Assembly: GCF_963576615.1 (NCBI RefSeq)
Contig: NC_088715.1
Span: 55,896,190 to 55,960,189, forward strand
From: Watersipora subatra
Taxonomy: Eukaryota > Bryozoa > Gymnolaemata > Cheilostomatida > Watersiporidae
Length of the DNA stretch: 64,000 bases
Direction of reading: 5' to 3'
Notes under the pieces: generated by a model
Seen by the model: only the letters and a program-made list of their open reading frames with translations
Database searches by the model: none
Told to the model about the DNA's origin: nothing
In this document: in pieces, positions 24,127-35,275 of the stretch
How the letters are laid out: each line of letters starts with the position of its first letter
Position numbering within the stretch: the stretch's first letter is position 1
Position numbers and translations under genes: made by a program

Positions 24127-25002
24127 AGGTTGACTTGCAACAAAATTCACATTACAGTTAATTAATATCAAAAGATTCACCATGTCTTACTTTGTTGTGT
24201 TGTAGGTGCAAAATATGTTGAAATGTGATTACAAGCTCTTAAAAACTCAAAAACGAACAGTTAATCGCAGCCACACGAGACCGCCGTAGTTTGGATTTTC
24301 TTTCCAAAACGGCTCAAATGTGATGTAGCTGTGTTAGATGGTTTCTGTTTACACTTTCATGCAACCTTATTCGTCGAAATATTTCACAAATATACTTCAC
24401 GCATTCAATAAAACCATGTCTATTGTTCTTACGCGTCTGTTTTATCGTCATTGCAATGCTGTCACTTTTAGCAATGATATCTTATAAATTACCGTAAAAA
24501 TTCATTTAACTTTTTAGCCTTAGCTTGAAGGAGTACATATCATTGTCTGATAATCATGACGAGCCTGTTGGTTACCTGTGATAATCGAAAAGTGCTGCAG
24601 AAATTATTTGCGAAGTATTGGGTTACATGATCAGATTATGACTTGCCGATTAGACCAAACCGAAACAAAACTGTAGAGTAGCGAGCATCTATATTTGATA
24701 CGGGGGTCTCCGGGAAAACCCGAAGTGTTTGTCATAAACTAGTGCTACAATAAGTTTTAAATTGAGTTTTTTTTTGCCCTTTCAATTCGCGTGAGATCAT
24801 CACATGACAAGACAATAACCAAATTTCATGACTACGTCAAAGAAATAAAGAGATTCCAGTCTATGGCGGTTTTCGTTTGTGAGCTTTTAAGAGCTTGTAA
24901 TCACATTTCCACATATTTTGCACCTACAACACAGCAGAGTAAGACATGATGAATCTTTTGATACCAAATAACTGTAATGTGAATTTTGTTGCAAGTCAAC
25001 CT
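24127..25002. mobile_element. TTAA-target element with long inverted repeats, copy 1
   Basis: The element starts AGGTTGACTTGCAAC and ends GTTGCAAGTCAACCT, with more than 100 bp of inverted repeat at each end. TTAA flanks both sides (24123-24126, 25003-25006). The target is internal R1 DNA: the uninserted R1 copies read TTATCTTAACACTGC (4272 on) and TTATCTTGACGCAGC (32624 on). No ORF encodes a transposase, so it is non-autonomous. TTAA choice points to piggyBac or Kolobok relatives. Confidence 0.85.
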
Positions 25003-26175
25003 TTAACGCAGCTTACAAAGGATCGGCCCTCATAATTCCTTTTTATTGCTAAAGCTAATTTTTGCTGCAAACCGTAGCAAAAGCATCAATGAGTGCAATG
25101 ATATTTTATTCAACATTATTAAATATACATATAAAACAAAAATATGCCTTCAAGTTTAGAAAGAAATAAAAAATTAAAAGCTCTAAAAATATGCAAAGCA
25201 AGTAAAAGGCTATAAAATCATCGCAGATTAGTTGTAAACAATAAATAACAACTAGCTGAGACGTCTCTTGGCTTTTCTATGCATCTTTTATTTAGATTTC
25301 TTTAAAAAATTTGAGGTGAGTAAGCAGTTTTATTGCATCCATAATGGTTTAGCATAGCTCTAACAGAAAAAAGAGGGCAAAATAAAGGTGATATTTCCTT
25401 CACAAAAAAAGGGCTAAATTTATTTTCCCAATGTTCGAACAAGCTATTTGAAAAATACACCAATACAATAATGAAAAACAGCTTTCATCTAAATGCCGCC
25501 TCCAATTGACCGCCACTACAGAAGAAGGGTTAAAAAATAGAGCGCCATGACGTTCAATTAAAGGTTTTACGGTAAATATAGACATATTTGGTGGCTGTAC
25601 CAAACAAAGACCTTGTCCAAAAAAAGTTGACATAACATGCGAGGCTGAGGCACACTACCCTTACAGGTATACTTAGCATTTGAGAATTCCTTATGTACAG
25701 AGTATATGAGTCATGATCACAGAAACCATGGTTAATTCGGATTGTAAGATTTGGAGTTATCTACACTAGCAGAAGGAGAAAACTCTCAGTTATTTTGCAA
25801 GAAAATTTGAGAATTCTTTATGTACAGAGTATATTCATGTAGCTGAGAAATTCTGGAAAACTTTGAAAAGAAAAGGAAATTTTGAAGGTTTATCAGAGCA
25901 AGAATATAATGACATTGCTCCTCCAGATTCTTTTATTCATGTCTACAATTTCTCATCAGTAGAGGCTCTAGGAAAATATCTCCAGCACCTGATGACAGAT
26001 GATGCTGCCTATAACTGAGAAGTTCTGGAAAACTTTGAAGAGTGAAGGAAATTTTGTTCCCGTTGCTCTCGGAGGTTTATCAGTGCAAGAATATACTGAC
26101 ATTGCTCTTCCAGATTTTTTTATTCACGTCTACAATTTCTCATCAGTTGAGGCTTTAAGAAAATATCTCCAGCAC

Positions 26176-26200
26176 CAGACAGACAGACAGACAGACAGAC
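26176..26200. repeat. (CAGA)n microsatellite
   Basis: Six perfect CAGA-type units directly follow the truncated duplicate of the fucosyltransferase 3' end. Confidence 0.85.
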
Positions 26201-26429
26201 CAACACGACTCTTACTATAGCAAAGATCACTTTATTACTTATCTATTAGTTGATTATTTACTTCAGTGGTATGTGTAAACTTCAAATGAATGAAATTTAA
26301 ACACTTTAAGAGGCATTAATATGATTACAATTCATTATACAAAGAAATTTCATGCGTAAATAAATTGGGTTGAATCAGGGAGTAATGTTAGCTCACCACA
26401 GTTTTTTTTAAATGAAAATTATACAAGAA

Positions 26430-27290
26430 ATTAAGCAAGAATGGCAAGTGAAACACTAGCAGCCAACGACACTCGACATTGACTCAAGGACAAATATAAA
26501 AGAGCAGTAAAACCAGAGAGATTGAGGAAAAAAGAAAAGATGCCAAGCCAGGGAAAGGCTAATAGAAGCCTAGGCTAGCCAAAGGAGCCTGCAGCAAACA
26601 GTGTGCAAAAGATTGACTCATCTAGAAAGAGTTACACAGAAAACAATTCACCCAAAGAGGTTGCAAGCCCGGAAGCCGTTAATCTCAGTTAGAAGCTGTT
26701 ACCAGTCCTATTAGAATAGCGGACCTATTAGGGCAAGAAATACTTGCCTGTCCGCAACAAGCTGGCAGCAGAACGGCTCAGATAATTGTGGTTTTAGAGA
26801 CAGGTCAGGGGATTGACGAAGAGACACTCAACCGAGAATACCAAAAACTTGAAAAGTTAACAGAACAACCACACTTTTGTCGGATAGAAGACTGGATCTT
26901 ACAAATCAGAATAATTTTTAACAAGGGAGCAGATTGAGTAATTGTTTGCCTCACAGACATGAGGGCACTAGTCGTGCAAAAAGCTCCATCAACATCATGC
27001 TGGACTAATTAAAAGGTGCAAACGATTATGACTCGGATGGTACTGGTCAGGCATGTCCGACGTAGTCCGTGGGACGATCAATTGCAAATTCTGTTAATTG
27101 CAAAGAACAGCTGACTAGGTTGGCAATCTCTCAGATTACATCAGCATCTTAAATTTCACCAGCAACACAATGCATCAGCAAGTATCATCTCCAATAAGCA
27201 AACAGGCTGGCAATTTCCTATATTGCACCAGCGTCATAAGGCACCGGCAGGACGGTTGTATCTCCCTGACCTTTTCTACTTGTCCAGAGT
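26430..27290 (+). pseudogene. LTR-retrotransposon pol remnant, copy 1 (uninserted form)
   Basis: A plus-strand frame with shifts reads AHQHHAGLIKRCKRL, a stop, then LGWYWSGMSDVVRG and CKFC. This is the HHCC zinc-binding head of a retroviral-type integrase in Ty3/gypsy-like style. Upstream LNREYQKLEKLTEQPHF and RIEDWILQIR resemble the RNase H-integrase linker. Multiple stops. It matches 49915-50189 plus 51523-52150. No LTRs were placed. Confidence 0.6.
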
Positions 27291-27357
27291 CAGAATAAGC
27301 AGAATTTTTCTTTCAAAAAGAAGTTGCAAGTTTATAGTTGCAATCTCTGCAAACAAA

Positions 27358-27560
27358 GAAGAGATATAAACATATATTCTTTTCTTTTCATTATTGCTGT
27401 TTGTTGTACATAATAACACCCAGTACATTACAGCTACTATTGCAGTTATCCTATTGCACTGCAGTGCCATTTGACTGCTAATATTGCATTTCTCAACCAT
27501 CAGTATCCTTTCTTTTTTCCATTATCACTTTGGTCGTGGGCTGTATGAAAGGGGAATTTC
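27358..27560 (-). mobile_element. Truncated copy of the CCCACGACC element
   Basis: It matches the end of the 43-kb copy: TTTGGTCGTGGGCTGTATG followed by GGGGAATTTCTAG, plus the inner AACACCCAGTACATTACAGC. Only about 200 bp remain. Another loose inner fragment lies at 28190-28320. Confidence 0.7.
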
Positions 27561-28644
27561 TAGTCTCAATTTTGATTTTTTTGGGAAGAAGACATCTCAT
27601 GCTTCAACTTGACATTAAAATATTGTAGCGATGTACAAACATCAAACCTTTCATGGGCAAATTGCAAAATTTGCTTCAAATCACTAAATGATTAAAAAAT
27701 TTACTAGCTACTAAAATCATAAAAAACCAACCCGACTTGGAAAGCTATAAGTTTAAGTTGTATGAAAATTTATTAGGATGGGAATTAAAACACATTTTAA
27801 AGACGCATACACTACAAGCCAAGATAATTGTGATGATGTAAAACATGGTTGATCAACATTTGATTGTATTCAGCTGTTGTTGAGAATTTGCAATTGTCAA
27901 TTTAGCAGCGAGTAGTCAGACTGCTTGAAAATAAAATCATATTACATCCAGGTTTACACAACTTTAAAAAACTCTCACAGCAGTCAGACTCATTCAGATA
28001 GTAGAAACTTTCATCAATATGTTATATCTTGTTCACTCTTTATTCAAAGTCTAGTACTTACCGGTAAATAAATTTTATAATCACATCTGCTCTTGAAACT
28101 TATCTAAAGCTTGTGGCAAAATAATAAAACTGTACTGCTGGAATATGATAGTGAAGTTATAATTATACTGCTGTAAAAACAATTCTTGAATTGTGAGTAT
28201 CTCTCTCTCGCAATAGGAGAAATGCAATATTAGAAGTAAAATGCACTGGTATTATTAGAATAACCAATATTATTAATATAGTAATACAGTAATAATAGAA
28301 AATCAATGCACAACTTTGTTTAATGGGAGGATTAATATTATTAACATTACGTGGGATAATATTAGTAGAAAAGTAGGTCGGGGCTGTTTAGTAACACTGA
28401 GTCTATTATTTGTTAGAAACCAACTACTTAATTGAGCTTGGATGCACACAACAGAGTTATTTAATTGGGCCTGTTTATGTTAAAAGGCAGTTGTCAATGA
28501 AAAGAAGATTGATCAGCGCATCAAGAGATCTTTTGTCAACCTTTTGTCAGTAACTTAAAAGCGGTTTGGCTTGATCGCTTTTGTAAAGGCAGTGCAATCA
28601 AGTACGTAAAATTGCTAGTCTAGTAAACTAGCCTCAACTGCTGA
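27561..28644. promoter_or_regulatory. Upstream region of intact fucosyltransferase 1 (duplicated unit DNA)
   Basis: This region is repeated with changes before the other array members (30.6-31.26, 55.6-56.65 and 61.0-62.04 kb). Words kept close to the start include TTTTGTAAAGGCAGTGCAATCAA and CTAGTAAACTAGCCTC just before the ATG. It is probably promoter plus 5' UTR, but no TATA box or start site can be fixed. Confidence 0.5.
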
Positions 28645-29865
28645 ATGATGAACAACTCATTAAAGGCGTTCAGTATTATTTCGCTTTCTTTTATAGTTTA
28701 TATCATAGCTATCATGTACGGAAACAGAGAAAACAGGAAAAAGTTCTTTCAGGCAATGTATCATCCGGTCGACAAATGGTTTTTATCTAAGAATCCAGAA
28801 AATCCTCTTGATGGTGACAGTTCAAGACATTTTTTTCCAAACCAAACGTCAGAAATGACCGATCATGGTAAAAGAAAATTAATAGTAAGTATAGATAACG
28901 GAGGACCCTGGCTGCTTCCAAGGGTTAACTTTGATCGATGTGAGTATTCGAACTGTGATTTTATCTACAGTCCAGATAACATCAGTTATGCTCAGCAAGC
29001 TGATGCGCTTATATTTGTTCCAAACACTACGCAGAGTTTGTTACAGTTTCCAAGAGCTATCCGTCAACGACAACTGTGGTTTGTAGCAAGCATGGAGCCT
29101 CCAGCTTACCCTTGGCATAGATTCAACAAAGTTGTCAACAATTTTAATGGAAGTATGACCTACTTACGCAACTCCACGCCTTCACAGTTTTTTTACGGAT
29201 GCGCAAAGAAAGAGCGTGCACCTATTCATCAACAACCAACTATCAACTATTCGAAAAGTAAAACTAAAGGGGCATTTGCATACGTCTCTCACTGCGGTTC
29301 AAAACAGTATGACAGACTTTCCTTTATGAGGCAGCTAAAGAAGTACATAAATGTAGACATATTTGGTAGATGTACCAAACAACAACCTTGTCTGACACGA
29401 TTTGACATCAAATGCGAGGCTAACAAACACTATCCCTACCGGTTCTACTTAGCATTTGAGAATTCTTTATGTACAGAGTATATAACTGAGAAATTCTGGA
29501 AAACATTGAGTAGTAAAGGAAATCTTGTTCCCGTTGCTCTCGGAGGTTTATCAGTACAAGAATATACGGACATTGCTCCTCCAGATTCTTTTATTCACGT
29601 CTACAATTTCTCATCAGTAAAGGCTCTGGGAAAATATCTCCAGCACCTGATGACCGATGATGCTGCCTATAACAGGTACCATGAGTGGCGTCAGCATTAC
29701 TCAGTTTCACTAGTAATGGGGCCACAAGTACAAGTAGGCCTAGCTTGTGGCCTTTGTAAAAGCATCAATCACCCAGAGTCTCTCCACGAGGAACAGAATA
29801 GGCAATTTGCTGATGAAAGGAATGATGAAAATAACTGCAAGAGCTTGTCAATACCTGCCAGTTAA
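28645..29865 (+). CDS. Alpha-1,3-fucosyltransferase (GT10), intact copy 1
   Basis: Golgi type II membrane enzyme that would transfer fucose from GDP-fucose to N-acetylglucosamine-containing glycans. 406 residues, no intron. A short cytoplasmic tail is followed by a membrane segment (about 9-25, FSIISLSFIVYIIAIMY) and a stem. The N-terminal lobe carries QLWFVASMEPPAYPW and NNFNGSMTYLRNSTP. The diagnostic GT10 motif FYLAFENSLCTEYITEKFW lies at about 267-285, then LVPVALGG and PPDSFIHVYNFSSVKALGKY. The C-terminal CGLC is a conserved Cys pair. N-glycosylation sequons are visible (NIS, NGS, NST, NFS). ATGATG opens the frame; the sister gene starts at the second ATG. A 7-residue insertion near VMGPQVQVGLACG is absent from copy 2. 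Acceptor specificity cannot be read. Confidence 0.93.
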   Translation: MMNNSLKAFSIISLSFIVYIIAIMYGNRENRKKFFQAMYHPVDKWFLSKNPENPLDGDSSRHFFPNQTSEMTDHGKRKLIVSIDNGGPWLLPRVNFDRCEYSNCDFIYSPDNISYAQQADALIFVPNTTQSLLQFPRAIRQRQLWFVASMEPPAYPWHRFNKVVNNFNGSMTYLRNSTPSQFFYGCAKKERAPIHQQPTINYSKSKTKGAFAYVSHCGSKQYDRLSFMRQLKKYINVDIFGRCTKQQPCLTRFDIKCEANKHYPYRFYLAFENSLCTEYITEKFWKTLSSKGNLVPVALGGLSVQEYTDIAPPDSFIHVYNFSSVKALGKYLQHLMTDDAAYNRYHEWRQHYSVSLVMGPQVQVGLACGLCKSINHPESLHEEQNRQFADERNDENNCKSLSIPAS

Positions 29866-30155
29866 ATCCAATATTTGACAACCCACATACATAGGAATTA
29901 GCAGACACATGATATTCATGATTTTAATCTCGTGCTAATATACCCTTGTTTACCATTAATACTACGCTTATAACAGTCTTTGCTTTTCTAACACATAAAG
30001 GTTGTATCAAGTGAACTTTGTCGCAGTGATGAATTTTCATATTTGTTTCTTCTGTTTAATTTTTAACATGCAGTAACAGATCACTGGTTACTTAGCTTGT
30101 TCCTCTATTATTTTGTGTTGAGACTTTTATATCCAGAACTTGAGTACAAAGCCAT

Positions 30156-30161
30156 AATAAA
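30156..30161 (+). terminator. Poly(A) signal of fucosyltransferase 1
   Basis: AATAAA about 290 bp after the stop. In the sister gene the aligned site (near 58142) reads GATAAA. Confidence 0.6.
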
Positions 30162-30235
30162 GCATATTTTTAACTTGTTTTGTTTGTTTATTTATGTGTT
30201 GCACCATAGTGTATTATTTATTCTTTAGTGTAAAT

Positions 30236-31260
30236 TATGCCAAAACCTGTTTAGAAAGTGAATACAAAATTGTTTCAATTTGAATAGATCTTTATCAAAA
30301 GATTTGAACTGATTACTTGTATTTAATGAGCAAAAACAGTAATCTTCCAGATTTCTTTCATTTACCATATTATAAAAAGTTGCATATACACTAATCATAC
30401 AAAAGTATATCAGGAATAAAGTTGTAAAAAGTGTAAGAAAGTGAGATATGATGTATATACATATAGTTACCTGAAGGGGACATGGTAAGAGACTCAAGAT
30501 TATGACGCTAGAGAGTTGATGAGCGACTCCGTACTATGACGCTATTTATTATTGCTTTAGAGTACTGAAAGCTGCAATAAAGTTATCACTGAAAATAATC
30601 TTCATACAAAATAAAAATTATCCAGACGCATCAGTACACATACAAATGTACACAACAACAACACATTCATTGAAATTAACCGGTACACTTCTCACCTGAT
30701 TCTTTCAAGGCTTTATTGTAAGAATCATAACCCTATCATATTACCTTTTGTATGTAACTTTGCCATCTTTGTATCTTTATGTTTAATATTCTAATGTCTA
30801 AATGCAGCATGAGATGTCTTCTTCCCAAAAAACAGAATTGAGATAATATTAATAAAAAAGTAGGTACGAGCTGTTTAGTAACACTGAGTCTAGTATATGT
30901 TAGAAACCAACTGATTAGATGCCTGGGTGCACACAATAGAGTTATTTATTTAGGCTTGTATGGGTTGAAAGGCAATATTTAGTTTAGAGGAATGAAACCC
31001 ACGCTAAAGTTATCAATGAAAAAAATATTGATCAACGCATCAAGTGATCCCTGCACATTAAGTGTATAAACACAACAACAACAGGCTTGATGTTGGTATT
31101 CAGGAGGCTCTTTTTATATTCATTCAAAAACTTATTTCATAAAAAAACTGAACCTTTTTTAAGAAACTTAGAAGCGGTTTTGTCTAAGCGTTTTTGTAAA
31201 GGCAGTGCAATCAAATACATAAGATTGCTAGCCTAGTAAACCAGCCTCGACTGCTGAGAA
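30236..31260. other. Duplicated spacer and promoter between array units
   Basis: 30240-30740 matches 59530-60030 and, less well, 54190-54300 and 52620-52960. 30800-31260 matches the promoter-like DNA before the intact genes. It includes the empty target site for the pogo element (TA at 30263-30264). The minus-strand ORFs here are not conserved. Confidence 0.5.
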
Positions 31261-31891
31261 ATGAACAGCTCATCAAAGGCGTTCAGTATTATTACTCTCT
31301 CTTTTATAGTTTATATCATAGCTATCATGTACAGAGACAGAGGAGACCAGAAAAAGTTTTGTCATGCAAACTATCACCCTGCCAGCATATGGTCTTTATC
31401 TAAGAATTTAGATAATCCTCTTGATGGTGAGCAAGCATCATCATCATCGATAAGTGACTAGGTTTGCAATCTTCTAAATTGCAACAGCAACACAGAACAC
31501 CAGCAAACATCATCTTCAATAAGCAACTAGGCTTGCAACTTTTTATATATCTACTACAATATTTTAATGTCAAGTTAAAGCATGAGATGTCTTTTTCCCA
31601 GAAAACAGAATTAAGCTATCCACCAACGACAACTGTGGTTCATCGCAAGCATAGAGCCACTAGGGTATCATTGGCATACATTCAACAAAGTGGGGAGCGT
31701 TTTAATTGAAGCATGACTTACTGCGCACGGTTGTTTTATGAACGCACAAAGAAAAAGTGTACACCTATTAAGTAACAATCAACTATCAACTATTCGAAGA
31801 ATAAAACTAAGGGGTCATATGCATACGTCTCTTGCTGTGGTACAAAACAGCATGACAGGCTATCCGTTACGATGCAGCTAAAAAGTGCATA

Positions 31892-33218
31892 CCGTATAAC
31901 CTCTAATTGAACGCCACTTCTATTTATACGCCACCTCCAATTGACCACGACCCTGAGAGAAGGGTTGAAAAATAGAGCGCCACTCTATAATTGAACGCCA
32001 TCTTTATTTGACCACCAGGTTGACATTATTTTATCTTTACGAGTCCATAATATCAATTGTTCAGTAAAAAAGTTTCCACAAAATCGTATTATGAATAAAT
32101 CGTTTAAATCAATAACAATTAATTCTCCAGGTGTCCAATTCTAAAACTTCGCGTTTTTTTGTTAACACTTTGAAAGCGGCACCATTGAAATAATTAATAA
32201 CTGCCTGAGACTATTAGTAGTTTCTTGTTTAACGCTCTCTTGATAATTTCAAATGATTGTATATAAAAACGGTTTGAATTTACGATGGTACAAAGGTTAC
32301 GTTTAGCGAGCAAAACTTTTATAGGTTGCAGTTGCGCTAAATAAAATGCGTAAAAATTTTGCTCTGCCAAAAAGTTGTTTGGGCGCTAATACTGATTAGC
32401 TCAACAGCGCAGAAAACAATTTAGGTCAGAAGAATTGTGGAAGGTACTGAACAACCAAAAGATGTTCGTTGTTAATTTTTGTTCCTGCATGTAATATAGT
32501 TATGGTTCGTTTATGTCACTTGTTGATGAATGTATCTATGTATTTGTAGCATTTGATTGATTATCATTATATAATTTATAAATTTGCAGATTTATGGCAT
32601 ATTACTCAATAGCATCACTGTGGTTATCTTGACGCAGCTTACAAAGGATTGGCCCTCATAATTCTTCTTTAGTGCACATCAAAAGCTAATTTTGGCTGCA
32701 AACTGTAGCAAAAGAATCAATGAGTGCAATGATATTTTATTCAACATAATTAAATATACATGTAGATATAAAATAAAAATTTGCTTTCAAGTTTAGAATG
32801 AAATAAAAAATTATAAGCTCCTAAAAATTCCAAAGCTTGTAAAAGGCTATAATATCATCACAGATTAGTTGTAAACAATAAATAACAACTGGCTGAGATG
32901 TCGCTTGGTTTTCCCATGCAATTTTAATTTAGATTTATTTAACAAATTTGAGGCGAGTAAGCAGCTATATTGCATCCATAATAGTTTAGCATCGCTCTAA
33001 CAGAAAAAAGAAGGCAAAATAAAGGTGATATTCGCTTCACTCAAAAAAGGGCTAAATTTATTTTCCCAAAATTCTAATGAGCCATTTGAAAAATACACCA
33101 ATACAATAATGAAAATTAGCTTTAATTTAAATGCTGCCTCTATTTGACCGCCGCTACAGAAGAGTTAAAAAAGGGTTTAAAAATAGAGCTCCATGACATT
33201 CAATTAGAGGTTTTACAG
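31892..33218. mobile_element. R1 element, uninterrupted 1.33-kb copy
   Basis: The left end is CCGTATAACCTCTAATTG after TA (31890-31891). The right end is AATTAGAGGTTTTACAG before TA (33219-33220). It is the best reference copy in the window and is very close to the one at 62670. Confidence 0.85.
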
Positions 33219-33606
33219 TAAATATCATAGATATAGTAAACCCTAGATTGGCGAATAGCTATCATTACAATGGAGTAAAAGCGAGGCCTATAATTGGCTG
33301 TTGTTTTCACGACGTTACGTCGTAGTGATGTGCATCACAGCATCAAAGCCTTCAATTGAGCAATAAGTTTAGTAGTGGAAGCACGCTTGGCATGCTAGTT
33401 TTTAAGTCATAAACGTAACAATAAGACCAAATTCTTAGGGAAATATCATCAGAAGAGACCACAACACCCCAGGTATTTCCTCAATTGCCCATAACAAGAC
33501 AGCACTTCAACTCAAAACAAGTTCTCAACAATATCATAAGCTATCTATGCCGAGTCAAGACACCAAGCTGAAATATGCTAGTGGAAAATAATAGGAAAAT
33601 CATCAT

Positions 33607-33849
33607 CATTTCGTCATTGGTTTTGAGTCAGCAGCCAAATCTGTACATGGCATTGCTCAATATCTTTTCAGCAACTACCCTTACATCAACTACTTCCTAA
33701 CCTTTAAGATCAACCAGGATCACATCGAGATTCTGTTTTCCACAATACGATCTAAGGGTGGCTATAACAATAACCCGTATGTGCAGTGCTTTAGATCTGC
33801 ACTTCGAGCACTGCTCATAAAAGCAGATATCACACCGTCACAATGCTAA
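33607..33849 (+). pseudogene. P-like transposase C-terminal remnant
   Basis: An 81-codon frame ending in TAA encodes FVIGFESAAKSVHGIAQY, INYFLTFKINQDHIEILFST and RSKGGYNNNPYVQCFRSALR. The QDH-E-hFs-IRS-GG-NNNP pattern is the hallmark C-terminal region of P-element/THAP9 transposases. A one-base shift then leads into CTDLDVSRAEKTGQVL and a Lys- then Glu/Asp-rich tail up to the junction near 33990. The N-terminal and catalytic parts are missing. Confidence 0.85.
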
Positions 33850-33994
33850 CTGTACTGATCTGGATGTGAGCAGGGCTGAAAAAACTGGCCAAGTCCTGCT
33901 ACATTCTCTGGCTAGAAAGAAAAAGAAAGAAGAGACAAAAGCTGAGGAAGGTGAAGATGAGGAGTTCAGTGATGAGGATTTTTTTTTAACTCAA

Positions 33995-34730
33995 ACGTTT
34001 TAAGACAAACCTATCTAAGGACGTTTGCCTTTGTCGCCCTTTCAACATGATGCGATCAGGACGAACACAGGTGTCATCACCAAGAGTTAATGCACGACTA
34101 CTAGCCAACTTGTCCGAATGGCTATTTTTATAGTCTTGATAGATAGCACCAGCCTTTTTACGTAGCATCGTTTCAGTTACGCAATCACCGGCCAATTGTT
34201 TGTCTTTTATCCAAAGCCTGAGCAGTCTCTCTATCAGTGGTCGTGAAGATCGCTGCGTCGTTTAGAAACTATGGTTAGTCCTTTTGCAAACTAAATGCTT
34301 TGAATATAATCCTTGTGTTTGATAATTGTGGATATATTTCTGTCATTTTGCTGAGCTAGCTCAATCACGCATACATATTTTGCATATTTTTCAATAACTG
34401 TTCGTTTAATATCAATTGTTATCATTCGCTTTTTCTTTGCATTATCTATCCTTTTACTGGCAAACTTTCGGTCTACGCATGGTACTTTTAATTCACATAA
34501 TTCTACACTGAAAATCGCGCACAAAAAACATAGTACAACAGTATAATCTGAGCAGTTGAAAAATGCAGAGTGATGCTGTTTTCATAAAACACCTCCGACA
34601 TACTTGGCAACTGACTAGCGTGCTCAGATCTCAAACATGGCTCGTATGTTAGTGCTAAAACGTGCTTAAAAGCTGGCTCGTACCTCAAGTTTCTTGTACG
34701 TTAGGGCACTCGTAAGTTGAAGTATTACTG
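33995..34730 (-). mobile_element. Truncated pogo/Tigger-like element inside the P-like element
   Basis: The right end is CGTAAGTTGAAGTATTACTG before TA (34731-34732), identical to the end of the complete copy at 59529. The left end is truncated near AAGACAAACCTATCTAAGG. Minus-strand frames encode KKKRMITIDIKRTVIEKYAK and IELAQQNDRNISTIIKHKD (CENP-B-type N-terminal HTH), then LAGDCVTETMLRKKAGAIYQ and QRQTSLDRFVLK. The order matches Tigger transposase N-termini. The DDE domain is absent. Confidence 0.8.
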
Positions 34731-35275
34731 TATATAAGTTTTACATATTTTCAATAAAATACGTATGCAGTCTCAGATGCACAAACTATGAAAAAATTGA
34801 GCAGTTTTTAGTGCTAAGTCAATAGAAGTTAATAGATCAGCTGATTCGTGTTGCACATCACCATGACGTTGCGTCATGCTAATTATAGGCCTCACTTGTT
34901 TTGATTATTCGCATGTCTAGGGTTTACTATATCTATGGTAAATATAGACATATTTGGTGGCTGTACCAAACAAAGACATTGTCCAAAAAAATTGAGATAA
35001 CATGCGAGGCTGAGGCACACTATCCTTACAGATTCTACTTAGCATTTGAGAATTCCTTATGTACAGAGTATATAACTGAGAAATTCTGGGAAATTGGAAA
35101 AGAGAAGGAAGTTTTGTTCTCGTTGCTCTCGGAGGTCTCCTCTAGATTCTTTTATTCATGTCTACAATTTCTCATCAGTAGAGGCTTTAGGAAAATATAT
35201 CCAGCACTTGATGACAGATGATGCTGCCTATAACAGGTACCATGAGTGGCGTCAGCATTACTCAGTTTCATTATA

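Larger units (their letters stand above)
22513..25572. mobile_element. R1 element with nested LINE tail and TTAA element
   Basis: The left end is CTGCAAAACCTCCAATTG after TA (22511-22512). The right end is AAGGTTTTACGG before TA (25573-25574). Without the nested insertions it is collinear with the R1 copy at 31892-33218. Its left terminus has drifted (CTGC for CCGT). Confidence 0.8.
20275..26175 (+). pseudogene. Fucosyltransferase pseudogene 1 (broken by several insertions)
   Basis: The N-terminal piece (20275-20440) matches the intact genes from the membrane segment to the DGE stretch, and the start codon is missing. The middle piece at about 22205-22511 (YPWHRF...NSF, TKGAYSYVSHCDTKQYDRL-like) contains stops. 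R1 (22513-25572) follows at the same codon as in the 31-kb and 62-kb copies. The 3' piece resumes at 25573 with NIDIFGGCTKQ. From 25806 the acceptor/GDP-fucose region is present twice in tandem (to 26017 and 26018-26175), then runs into a (CAGA)n array. Segment 20530-22200 is foreign to the gene. Confidence 0.85.
33226..34937 (+). mobile_element. P-like (THAP9-type) transposon with 8-bp target duplication
   Basis: The termini are CATAGATATAGTAAACCC and its reverse complement GGGTTTACTATATCTATG. They are flanked by GTAAATAT on both sides (33218-33225 and 34938-34945). The inverted repeat extends loosely inward (GGCCTATAATT; the ACGTTACGT/ACGTTGCGT palindromes). Eight-bp duplications and CA...TG ends fit the P superfamily, and so does the transposase remnant inside. 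The uninserted site is seen at 25571-25590. Confidence 0.85.
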
